This document shows positions 17,462-25,488 of a DNA stretch of 64,000 bases, piece by piece (position 1 is the stretch's first letter; each line of letters begins with the position of its first letter). The notes beneath the pieces are model-generated. The model ran no database searches and was not told where the DNA came from. It worked only from the letters and a program-made list of their open reading frames with translations. Source of the DNA: Lautropia sp. Its GTDB lineage: Bacteria; Pseudomonadota; Gammaproteobacteria; Burkholderiales; Burkholderiaceae_E. The translations under genes were made by a program, and so were the position numbers. Location of the stretch: assembly GCA_030530775.1 (NCBI GenBank), contig JAUMUG010000009.1, positions 41,220-105,219 on the forward strand, read 5' to 3'.

Positions 17462-18982
17462 GTGTACACTATCCGGCAACGGCTGCTGGCCGGTCTGATC
17501 GGCTCAGTGCTGATCGGCGGCTGCAGTGTCATCCCAATCGACAGCGCCCGCGACAGCGACCCCTATACTGCAGTCAAACAATCCCGCATCCAGATTCAGG
17601 GCAAGGAAGGCGGCCCCAACGTTCCCAGAGTCATCATCGAACTGGCTGATCCGGTCGAAGCCGTCGATCCGGCCCTGATCGAAGTCCGTACCGCCGGTCG
17701 ACTCCGCAAGGTGCGGCAAGTCTACGTCTCTGACCAGGAAGGCCGGCCCCAGGCGGGCGGGCGCTTCATCACGCTGGACCTGACCACACCTTTCGATGCC
17801 GAGCGTGTCCGCTACCATGCATCCCCCTTCGGCTATGACACCGGGAAGCTGATGAACGTATGGGCCACCGAATACCGGGTGCAGGCCACCATCCCCTCCC
17901 TTTACATCGGTGGCAAAAAATATTCGCTGTCGATCGATGAAGACCTGATCGACCGTCGCTTCTCGCCGGACACCGCATCGTTCAACGTCCGAAGCACCTT
18001 CAGTGGAACATACCGCAACCCCAAAACCCGGCGCAGCGAGCGACTGACATTGCAGACAGCCGCCTTCCAACCCGAACATCTGCAGGGCGGTGAACGGAAC
18101 CCATTGATCATCTGGTTACATGGACAGGGTGAAGGCGGCACAGACCCCGACATCGTGCTGCTCGGCAATGAAGCCATCGCACTGGCCAAACCACCGATCC
18201 AGTCCTATTTTTCGGCGGGTGATCAGCACGGCGCCTATGTCCTGGTGGTGCAGACTCCGACTTACTGGATGGACGAGGGTGACGGCACCAATGGCGGCGG
18301 CGCCGGTCATTCCCGCTATACCGGCATCCTGATGGACACCATCCGCCAGTATGTCGCCTCGAATCCAGACGTCGATCCCAAACGTATCTACATCGGTGGC
18401 AACTCCAACGGCGGTTACATGACGATGGAAATGATCATCGAGCATCCCGATGAATTCGCCGCCGCCTACCCGATCTGCGAAGCCTACGCCTTCAACGAAC
18501 TCCAGAGAAACGCCCGCGGTGACTACGTCCAGAACCCTGACGGTTTTGCCAGCGGAAGTTTCCTCTCCACCCGGAAACGCTGGTTGACCGACGGAAAAAT
18601 CGAACGTATCCGCGATCTTCCCATCTGGTTCATCGCCTCGGCCGACGACGACATCGTCACGCCGGCAAAATATTCGCTGCCTTCCTATCGAGCGCTGCTG
18701 AATGCCGGCGCCGACAATGCCTGGTTCTCATATTTTCAGAGTATCGAAGGCAGTGACGAACCCAGCGTCCGTTATCCAGGCCACTTCTCGTGGATTTACG
18801 TGCTCAACGACCAGGTGCGTGGCGTACAGGACCGCAAAAGCATCCTGAATGCCGATCCAGACGATCCAACAGCCGGTTTCAAAGCCGACAACCTTAACTA
18901 CGGTGGCCATGCCAATGCCAGCGTGGGAGCAAAAACCTATGACAACCTGTTCATTTGGATGAACGATCAGAGAAAACCCTGA
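17462..18982 (+). CDS. Secreted lipoprotein with alpha/beta-hydrolase (esterase/peptidase-like) domain
   Basis: 506 aa from a GTG at 17462 with AAGGA about 8 bp upstream. The signal peptide ends in a lipobox (VLIGGC, Cys near residue 20), so the protein should be lipid-anchored. Residues about 30-190 form a beta-rich N-terminal domain. The hydrolase domain follows: LIIWLHGQGEGG (oxyanion side), the nucleophile elbow GGNSNGGYM (Ser near 313), then Asp in IASADDDIV and His in PGHFSW. The domain order resembles PHB-depolymerase/feruloyl-esterase or prolyl-oligopeptidase relatives. The substrate is unknown. It is monocistronic with a perfect hairpin just after the stop. Confidence 0.75.
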   Translation: MYTIRQRLLAGLIGSVLIGGCSVIPIDSARDSDPYTAVKQSRIQIQGKEGGPNVPRVIIELADPVEAVDPALIEVRTAGRLRKVRQVYVSDQEGRPQAGGRFITLDLTTPFDAERVRYHASPFGYDTGKLMNVWATEYRVQATIPSLYIGGKKYSLSIDEDLIDRRFSPDTASFNVRSTFSGTYRNPKTRRSERLTLQTAAFQPEHLQGGERNPLIIWLHGQGEGGTDPDIVLLGNEAIALAKPPIQSYFSAGDQHGAYVLVVQTPTYWMDEGDGTNGGGAGHSRYTGILMDTIRQYVASNPDVDPKRIYIGGNSNGGYMTMEMIIEHPDEFAAAYPICEAYAFNELQRNARGDYVQNPDGFASGSFLSTRKRWLTDGKIERIRDLPIWFIASADDDIVTPAKYSLPSYRALLNAGADNAWFSYFQSIEGSDEPSVRYPGHFSWIYVLNDQVRGVQDRKSILNADPDDPTAGFKADNLNYGGHANASVGAKTYDNLFIWMNDQRKP

Positions 18983-19699
18983 CGCCATCGGCCGGGTTCC
19001 GACCCGGCAGGGGCAGCTCCCGCCAACGCATGATGATAGGATGACGATTTGGATCCCACGGAAATCTCTGCAGCCGTCCATCGCTTCATGGCGGTCGAAT
19101 ACAGACACGACCATCCGCGCCGACGCAGAAGATTCCCTGCGGCTCGATCCGCAAGAATCGCACAACCGACGATGCCCCTGTCGAGCACCGTCGACGCCCG
19201 ACCTCCCCCGAAGCACCGCCATGGGGAAAGGAGCGGGAGATTCGTTCCCCGGTCCGGTCGGTTTGCAGCCGGTGCGCATTCTGCGGCCAACGCTCCAACA
19301 AGCAAACCAATAGATCGAACCCGGAGACGATATGAACACTGCCAATGGGCTTTTCCGCCATGGCCTGCGTCCGTCGGCGGCAGCCCCCTGTCTGCCAGCG
19401 CACCTGCCCTGCACAACCCGTCACGGTCTACCATGCGGCGATGCAGCAGGCATCCATCCGCATATGACCATGCTCCTGCGCCAATGAAATGATCTCTGCG
19501 CCGACGAGAGCTGGATCGAAGTCCACCGAGCGGAGAGGACACCTCCATGGCGCAACACCCCGAACGAGCGTCGAACGCCCGACACCGTTGACCAGGGCTC
19601 CCGAAAACGCGAGCGTCACCATTCGGCTGGACAGAAAACCGGCCTGATCCGAGCCCCCGGAACGCCTACTGCCCGACAACAGCATCAGAAGTTGAAACC
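18983..19699. other. Gene-poor interval, 717 bp
   Basis: Several frames stay open (for example plus strand 19049-19492 and minus strand 18967-19548), but they are Arg/Pro/Ser-rich with no domain-like text, as expected of anticoding GC-rich DNA. I found no tRNA or obvious structured RNA apart from the hairpin at the left edge. It may hold decayed sequence. Confidence 0.45.
18991..19008 (+). terminator. Hairpin after the esterase lipoprotein gene
   Basis: Perfect stem GCCGGGT / ACCCGGC with a 4-nt loop TCCG, 8 bp after the stop codon. Confidence 0.55.
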
Positions 19700-20383
19700 A
19701 TGCCACGCATCACCTTGATTCATGCCGTCACACACTCGATTGCCCCGATCAACACGCAAATGGAACGTCTGTGGCCCGAAGCCACACGGACGAATCTGCT
19801 GGACGACAGCCTGTCGGTCGATCTGGCCCGAGTGAAACGTGGCTTCGATGAAACCATGTTCACCCGTTTTCGAGAACTGGCCGACTACGCAAAATCCACC
19901 GGAACCAACGGCATTCTCTTCACCTGCTCGGCTTTTGGCCCCTATGTCGACGCCGTCGCCAAGCACCTGGCCCCGATGCCCGTGCTCAAGCCCAATGAAG
20001 CCATGATCGCCGATGCCGTCGCACTGCTGAAAAAGCCCGGCACCACCGGCTATCAAGGCAAACTGGGGCTGATGTCGACCTTCGATCTGGCGCTGGAATC
20101 GATGCCCGCCGAATTTCCGGCCGGCTTTCCCCTGCTGCCCCAGATGGTCGACGGTGCTCTGCATGCGCTGAACCAGGGCGATACCGCTACCCATGACCAT
20201 CTGATCGCCAATGCCGCCCGCCAGCTGGCACAGCGCGGTTGCACCGCATTGGCACTGGCGCAGTTCAGCATGGCCCGTGCCAAAGACGTGGCCCAGAACG
20301 CCAGTGGTCTTCCAGTGCTGACCACACCCGCCAGCGCCGTGGCCATGCTGCGCCGACGATTGAGCAGCCCCACAGCCAAGTAA
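19700..20383 (+). CDS. Asp/Glu racemase-superfamily protein with a single catalytic-type Cys
   Basis: 227 aa. The N-terminus (MPRITLIHAVTHSIAPINTQ) and the LLDDSLSVDLAR motif are followed by the first active-site motif GILFTCSAFGPYVDAV (Cys near 75) and VLKPNEAM. At the place of the second active-site Cys of true Asp/Glu racemases this protein has LALAQFSMARA, with no cysteine. Related sequences that I recall carry the same AQFS, so a one-cysteine reaction, as in arylmalonate decarboxylase-like enzymes, is more likely than a two-base racemase. The substrate is unknown. It is convergent with the GlxA-type regulator across a long hairpin. Confidence 0.75.
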   Translation: MPRITLIHAVTHSIAPINTQMERLWPEATRTNLLDDSLSVDLARVKRGFDETMFTRFRELADYAKSTGTNGILFTCSAFGPYVDAVAKHLAPMPVLKPNEAMIADAVALLKKPGTTGYQGKLGLMSTFDLALESMPAEFPAGFPLLPQMVDGALHALNQGDTATHDHLIANAARQLAQRGCTALALAQFSMARAKDVAQNASGLPVLTTPASAVAMLRRRLSSPTAK

Positions 20384-20395
20384 ATGGATCGCATG

Positions 20396-20421
20396 GGCAT
20401 GAAGCTGTGCAGCTTCATGCC
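20396..20421. terminator. Perfect 11-bp-stem hairpin between convergent genes
   Basis: GGCATGAAGCT (20396-20406), loop GTGC, AGCTTCATGCC (20411-20421). It lies 13 bp after the racemase-like gene and 96 bp beyond the end of the opposing regulator. The dyad is symmetric, so it can act on both strands. Confidence 0.65.
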
Positions 20422-20516
20422 GGATATTTCCGTATGCCACCAAAACGGGGACGGAACGCCGGTGCTGCTGCTCTCGAGCCCCGGTCTTTTCGAAACCGCC
20501 CCGATCCGTCCTGGAC

Positions 20517-21590
20517 TCATCGATTCGCCCCAGGCTCCTGGCTCCTTGATTCTGCTCCTGGCTCCTGGCGCAAACGACTCAGCGGCTCCTCCCGGACTTT
20601 CCCGGCCGCACCACGACGACTCGGCGTCTGACGACCATGGGCAAAGGTCTGTCGCCACTTTGCCGGACTGACCCGATAGCGCCGCTTGAAATGCAGCCGA
20701 AAGGCGGCAGAACTTTCGAAACCGACCTGTTCGGCCACCGCATCGATGGACAGCGTACCGGATTCCAGCAGCGGGAGGCTGTGCTGCAGCCGCTCGTTGA
20801 CCAGCCACTGACCGAGCGTCATCCCCGTTGCCCTGCTGAAATGCCGTGTAAAAGTTCGGCGACTCATCGCCATGTGCCCGGCCAACACATCGATACTGTG
20901 TTCGATGTGCAGATGCTGTCGCAGGAAATCCAGCAAGCGATTGAGCTGCATATCCTTGGTGGAGGAGGGCACGGGCCGATCGATGAACTGTGCCTGCCCG
21001 CCATCACGATGTGGCGGCACCACCAGCACCCGCGCCACCTGATTGGCAACGACTCCTCCATGGAAACGGCGTACGATGTGCAGGCAGCAATCCAGCGATG
21101 CCGCCGTCCCTGCCGACGTGATCATCCGGCCGTCTTCGACATACAGTGCATTGGTGTCCAGCTTCACTGTCGGAAAGCGCCGACAGAAATCCTGCTCGGC
21201 CAGCCAATGGGTGGCTGCACGCCGGCCGTCCAGCAACCCGCCGTAGGCCAGCGCATAGGTGCCATAACACAGCCCCACCAACCAGGCGCCCCTGTCGGCG
21301 GCCCTCCGCAGCGCAGCCGTCAGTCCTGCAGAAGGCCGGCACTCCGGATCGGCCCAGCCCGGTACGATCACGATATCCACGGTCTCCAGCAGCGACAGGG
21401 CTCCGTCTGCCCGAACCTGCACGACATCCTTCATGCGCGCTGCCGTATCGACCTCCTGCCCTCTTTCTGCAACGACGTATAGGTCGAACAGCCCTGGCCC
21501 GGGCATGGCGTCCCCGAACACCATATAGGGCACGGAAAAGTGGAAAGGACTGATCCCCGGGCACATCAGCAACCCCACTTTCAAAACCAT
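20517..21590 (-). CDS. GlxA-family transcriptional regulator (DJ-1/PfpI + AraC HTH)
   Basis: 357 aa from the ATG at 21590, chosen over one 6 bp upstream because GGGAG sits 7 bp from it. Residues about 1-180 are a class-I glutamine-amidotransferase-like sensor fold (VDIVIVPGWADPE, then WLVGLCYGTYALAYGGLLDGRRAATHW) with the nucleophile-elbow Cys in GLCYG. Residues about 210-310 hold two AraC helix-turn-helix motifs (IDVLAGHMAMSRRTFTRHF and IDAVAEQVGFESSAAFRLHF). Members often control amine or carnitine metabolism. The C-terminal tail of about 40 residues is hydrophilic with a duplicated QEPGA. Two direct repeats AACCGACCCA (21608-21617, 21623-21632) lie just upstream. Confidence 0.82.
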   Translation of the reverse strand: MVLKVGLLMCPGISPFHFSVPYMVFGDAMPGPGLFDLYVVAERGQEVDTAARMKDVVQVRADGALSLLETVDIVIVPGWADPECRPSAGLTAALRRAADRGAWLVGLCYGTYALAYGGLLDGRRAATHWLAEQDFCRRFPTVKLDTNALYVEDGRMITSAGTAASLDCCLHIVRRFHGGVVANQVARVLVVPPHRDGGQAQFIDRPVPSSTKDMQLNRLLDFLRQHLHIEHSIDVLAGHMAMSRRTFTRHFSRATGMTLGQWLVNERLQHSLPLLESGTLSIDAVAEQVGFESSAAFRLHFKRRYRVSPAKWRQTFAHGRQTPSRRGAAGKVREEPLSRLRQEPGAESRSQEPGANR

Positions 21591-21607
21591 CGACATACTC
21601 CCGATAG

Positions 21608-21632
21608 AACCGACCCAGATAAAACCGACCCA
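21608..21632. repeat. Direct repeats AACCGACCCA, 15-bp period, upstream of the GlxA-type regulator
   Basis: Two identical 10-mers start 15 bp apart (21608 and 21623) in the divergent promoter region of the regulator and the MBL lipoprotein. The spacing is one and a half helical turns. It may be an autoregulatory AraC-type site. Confidence 0.35.
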
Positions 21633-21754
21633 TTTCGCAGCGGGCGAACTTGACCCGATTCTTGCGTTTTCTGGCCTGATGGGCAACGTCAACCGGCCGC
21701 TGCTGACCGACAATCACACCATTCGATCCCCCTCCATTCTGTCGAGAAACGGTC

Positions 21755-22654
21755 ATGAAACTGTCACACCTGTTGGGCGCCATGGGCCTGAGCATCTCCT
21801 TGCTGGCCCTGGGAGCCTGTACCACCACGCGAAGCGACATCAGCGGTACTGAAAAAACCACAGCGCAGCAGTTGTCCATTCAACACATCCGCAACGCCAC
21901 GGCAAAGATCGACTACGCCGGCAAGACCTTCCTGATCGATCCGATGCTGGCCCCCAAGGACGCCTACCCCGGTTTCGAAGGCACGGCCAACAGCCATCTG
22001 CGTAATCCGCTGACCGATCTGCCCATGCCAGTGGCGCAGATCCTCGATGGCGTCGATGCCGTCATCGTCACCCATACCCACCTCGATCACTGGGATGGTG
22101 CAGCCCAGGAACGGATTCCCAAAAATCTGCCGATCTTCGTCCAGAACGAAGCCGACGCAGGACTGATCCGTGGCCAGGGATTCAGCGATGTACGTATCGT
22201 GGGCGAGCGTACCCGGTTCGATGGCGTGACGTTGAGCAAGACCGGCGGTCAGCACGGCACCGACCAGATGTATGCCGTGCCGCAATTGGCCTCACGTCTG
22301 GGCGAAGCCATGGGCGTCGTGCTCCAGGCCGATGAACGGAAAAGCATCTACATCCTCGGTGATACCATCTGGCGCCCCGAAGTGGATCAGGCGTTGCAGC
22401 GGTACGAGCCGGATATCCTGATCATGAACACTGGCTACGCGCAAGTCACCGGCTTCGACGGCTCGATCATCATGGGCAAGGATGATATCGTCAAAGCCTA
22501 TCGAGCGGTGCCACGGGCCAAACTGATTGCAGTGCACATGGATGCCATCAATCATACCGTCCAGACCCGTGCCGATCTGCGCGAATTCGTGCAGCACAAA
22601 GGCATGCAGGTCCGGGTGCTGATTCCGGCCGATGGCGAACGGATGAGCTTCTGA
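21755..22654 (+). CDS. MBL-fold metallo-hydrolase lipoprotein
   Basis: 299 aa. The signal peptide MKLSHLLGAMGLSISLLALG ends in a lipobox with Cys21, so the protein is predicted to be a membrane-anchored lipoprotein. The metallo-beta-lactamase fold is shown by IDPMLAPKDAYPG, the zinc motif VIVTHTHLDHWDG (residues about 106-118), a later His in GGQHGT, an Asp in YILGDTIW, and a final His in IAVHMDAINH. It resembles the UlaG/YtnP-like branch; the substrate is unknown. It is divergent from the GlxA-type regulator (165 bp) and may be its target. It converges with the transporter gene at 9 bp. Confidence 0.8.
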   Translation: MKLSHLLGAMGLSISLLALGACTTTRSDISGTEKTTAQQLSIQHIRNATAKIDYAGKTFLIDPMLAPKDAYPGFEGTANSHLRNPLTDLPMPVAQILDGVDAVIVTHTHLDHWDGAAQERIPKNLPIFVQNEADAGLIRGQGFSDVRIVGERTRFDGVTLSKTGGQHGTDQMYAVPQLASRLGEAMGVVLQADERKSIYILGDTIWRPEVDQALQRYEPDILIMNTGYAQVTGFDGSIIMGKDDIVKAYRAVPRAKLIAVHMDAINHTVQTRADLREFVQHKGMQVRVLIPADGERMSF

Positions 22655-22663
22655 ATATCGGCA

Positions 22664-24136
22664 TCACCCTTGCATTGCGTTCAAACGCTGCTGCTTTCTG
22701 CCCAGCCAGATGCTCAGGGCGACCCACAGCACGCAGAGCGGTACCGTCAACAGCGAAATTCCCGTCATGCCGAAGCCCAGTGCGCCAAGTGCCGCATAGC
22801 TCCAACTGCCGATCTGATCACCACTTCGATAGATGACGGTATCGATGAAATTCTTGGCCTTGTAGCGATCCTCACTGGGGACGGCCGTGAACAGGATTTC
22901 GCGCGTCGGCTTGGCAAAGGCAAAGTTCGAAACCCGCCGCACCACCTGCACCGCCACGAACAGCCACACCGACGCCCACAGCCCCAGCGACGCAAAGCCG
23001 ATCACGCTGATCACCGGCAGCATGCTCAACACGATGATGATGCCCAGGCTGCGCGTCAAACGTGCTGTGATGAACAGCTGAAACAACAGCGTCAGCCCGT
23101 TGACCCACAGATCGATCCGGGCAAAGAACGCCGTTCGTTCGGCACGGCTGGCAAAGTAGCCCTCGGCAATTTCGGCCTGCTGAAAGTACAGATAGGTGGA
23201 GGTGACCGTATACAGCAGAATGTAGGCCGATATTCCCAACAGATAAGGTGAACGCAGCGTATGCGTCAGCCCGGCCCAGACGCTGCCACCGGCACCACGC
23301 TCGTCCGACTCGGCCGACCGGCCCTCCGAAGGCCAGGCGCCATTCCGATGCCGGCCGTCAGACGGCTGTCCGTTTTTCAGTGTATGCCTCTGCGCTTGGA
23401 TCCTTGCATTGGAGACGTTTTCATGGGCACCTTTCTCCGATTCATGGAAACTGCTCACCGACGCGCGCGCCGATCTTTCAGCCTGTGTCTGACGGGTATG
23501 CAGATGCAGCACCCGGCGCGACGCCTGCACCGCCACCTCCAGCAGCACCGCCGCCATCAGCAACAGCCAATATGGATTGACGGCCTCGACGCCGAGCGAG
23601 ATCAGCGCCGAGCCCAGCATCCCACCGGCCGTGGCCCCAGCCGCCAGCACGCCGAACAGCCGTTTGCCCTGACCCACATCGAACACATCGACCATCAACG
23701 ACCAGAACACCGACACCACGAACAGGTTGAAGACCGAGACCCAAATGAAAAAAGCCCGCCCCACCCAGACCATCTGCCCCGGTTCCATCACCGACAGCCC
23801 CACGGCAAACAGCAGCAGATCGAGGATGAAGAAGCGGTTGACCAGCGCGATGAATCGCCGGCGCGGCCAGCGCCGGACGAGCCAGCCAAACAGCGGGCTC
23901 AGAACCAGCATCGTCACCAATGTGCCGGTGAACAACCACGGCAGATTGCGTACACCGCCGGCCACGCCCAATTCATCCCGGATCGGTCGCAGCACATAAT
24001 AGGCCACGAACAGCGCGAACACGTACAGAAAGGACCAGGCCAAAACCCGACCTTCTCCCGGCTCGATGTCGACCCAACCGGCCAAGGCTGAAACTTTCGA
24101 TGATCTGCCCGTCATGAATATTGCAAGCCAGTCCAT
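22664..24136 (-). CDS. MFS-like NTP/NDP exchange (ATP:ADP antiporter family) transporter
   Basis: 490 aa with about 12 hydrophobic segments. The N-terminal text (AWSFLYVFALFVAYYVLRPI, then RDELGVAGGVRNLPWLFTGT) matches the branch of the TLC ATP/ADP-carrier superfamily found in free-living proteobacteria. The C-terminus has the conserved FAKPTREILFTAVPSEDRYKAKNFIDTVIYRSGD region. A hydrophilic insert of about 80 residues (about 205-285, rich in Ser, Glu, His and Arg) separates the two six-helix halves. The start at 24136 has GAGGGG 4 bp upstream; MTGRSSK at 24115 is the alternative. True nucleotide exchange is proven only for intracellular relatives, so the substrate here is uncertain. Confidence 0.72.
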   Translation of the reverse strand: MDWLAIFMTGRSSKVSALAGWVDIEPGEGRVLAWSFLYVFALFVAYYVLRPIRDELGVAGGVRNLPWLFTGTLVTMLVLSPLFGWLVRRWPRRRFIALVNRFFILDLLLFAVGLSVMEPGQMVWVGRAFFIWVSVFNLFVVSVFWSLMVDVFDVGQGKRLFGVLAAGATAGGMLGSALISLGVEAVNPYWLLLMAAVLLEVAVQASRRVLHLHTRQTQAERSARASVSSFHESEKGAHENVSNARIQAQRHTLKNGQPSDGRHRNGAWPSEGRSAESDERGAGGSVWAGLTHTLRSPYLLGISAYILLYTVTSTYLYFQQAEIAEGYFASRAERTAFFARIDLWVNGLTLLFQLFITARLTRSLGIIIVLSMLPVISVIGFASLGLWASVWLFVAVQVVRRVSNFAFAKPTREILFTAVPSEDRYKAKNFIDTVIYRSGDQIGSWSYAALGALGFGMTGISLLTVPLCVLWVALSIWLGRKQQRLNAMQG

Positions 24137-24321
24137 CCAGCCCCTCGGCCAAAATGCCGGTTGGCACGGATTTTCCTTGCTCCTCCTCTGTGGATCGGTA
24201 ACGGACCGAATCTCACGGTAAACGATGAGACTCAGTCATGGTGTTGCATCCTCTGTCGATCTGCGGAACATATCGGCGAAGCGGCTCGACGTAAACAGCA
24301 CCCATCGGCACGATATGCCCG

Positions 24322-24711
24322 TCAAACTGTGATTTCCAGCAAATTGCCGTCCGGATCGGTCACGACGCTTTCGTAGTAGCCATCACCGGTGGTGCGTGGG
24401 CCGCTCATGCAGTGATAACCATCTGCCATCAGGCGTGCAGTCAATGCGTCGACCGCCTGGGCACTGCCCACGCTGATGGCCAGATGAATGAAGCCTTCAT
24501 TCATCGAATGATCAGGGCGCTCGGACAGACCCGGCCGCGTCATGAGTTCAAGTCGCACATCACTGCTGGGGAAACTCAAAAAATAAGTCTGCAGTCCCGT
24601 CGACTGATTGTGGTAGCGGCTGCCGGACGTGGCCGAAAAATACTTCTCGTAGAACTCCCGGCTCCGGTCCAGGTCAGACGTATAAAGCGCAATGTGGTTG
24701 ATTCTCGGCAT
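24322..24711 (-). CDS. VOC-family protein (glyoxalase/bleomycin-resistance fold)
   Basis: 129 aa, the usual length of a single-module VOC protein. It opens with PRINHIALYTSDLDRSREFYEKYF, the canonical first beta-alpha-beta unit whose His is a metal ligand. A second module (NEGFIHLAISVGSAQAVDAL, then YYESVVTDPDGNLLEITV) supplies a second His and the terminal Glu. Relatives include lactoylglutathione lyase-like and fosfomycin-type enzymes. The mix of residues fits a glyoxalase-like enzyme but does not identify the substrate. It is monocistronic, and the gap to the transporter gene is 185 bp. Confidence 0.82.
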   Translation of the reverse strand: MPRINHIALYTSDLDRSREFYEKYFSATSGSRYHNQSTGLQTYFLSFPSSDVRLELMTRPGLSERPDHSMNEGFIHLAISVGSAQAVDALTARLMADGYHCMSGPRTTGDGYYESVVTDPDGNLLEITV

Positions 24712-25488
24712 GTCAGTCTCTCCTGTCTGCTCCCATCTCCCGCCCGTTCACGATCGAATGCCAATGCCGGCCCGTGCCAGACATTCAGATCGCACTGGCC
24801 AGTCGCGTCGATATCGACATCGTCCTCGATCGGCCCCACCCTTCATGGCCGGACCCCAATTTCAAGTATAGGCACCTGCGAACGACGCCAGCTGAAATCG
24901 CCGATGTACCGGCGCTGCGATCACACCCCACCGGCGATCTTTGCATGGCCCGCATTCCCGGATACCTCCGGAACGGGGCGTCGGCAGGTGTCGACTGCCA
25001 CAACCCGAAGTCCACGCCTGCGGGAGGCATCCCCGACGACACGCCACACCGCCACGACGGAACCACCGCAACGGAACCGCCACGACGACAGCCGTCCCTG
25101 GCAACAGAACCAGCCGGGATGACTGAGGCTCGAGCAGCAAAATAAATGAATGCAGTTGATTCTCATTAATGATGGTATATTTATTTGCAATAAAGGAAGC
25201 GCCTGTGACATACATGGCCGTATTGCTGCCGGCTCGTGTTCGCCCCGCCCGTCCATTTCCCCAGAAAGCATGTTCGAGGACGAAACCTCCAGCGATACAC
25301 CCCACGCTCCGGACCCACAGTCGTCGTGACGCCTGCGTGGCTTCCGTCGGTTCCCGTTTCTGCAGGTTTCCGAGAGGCTACGTCGGACTCCCGGACGCCG
25401 CTTATGTGGCTCCAAGCGAATCCATGCACGCCTCGCCGAGCCCCCCTCCCATTCGTCTTTCAACACCCACTCCTTGCTCTGATCCAAT
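24712..25488. other. Long intergenic region upstream of the TonB receptor
   Basis: 777 bp with no credible gene. The only strong signal is the Fur-box-like element and promoter near 25152-25181. If that promoter serves the receptor, the leader is about 300 nt. The open frame starting at 25169 (107 aa, Pro/Arg/Ser-rich) is not protein-like. Confidence 0.5.
25152..25181. promoter_or_regulatory. Fur-box-like site overlapping a -10 element
   Basis: Read on the minus strand, 25170-25152 is ATTAATGAGAATCAACTGC, which matches 12 of 19 positions of the consensus Fur box. A -10-like TATATT follows at 25176-25181 on the plus strand. The patch is AT-rich against its surroundings. Iron-Fur repression of the downstream receptor is the inference. 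Confidence 0.6.

Noticed and set aside
18967..19548. Possible minus-strand gene in the 19-kb gap
   Set aside because: Arg/Gly/Ser-rich text with no domain or ribosome site; it overlaps the hairpin after the esterase gene.
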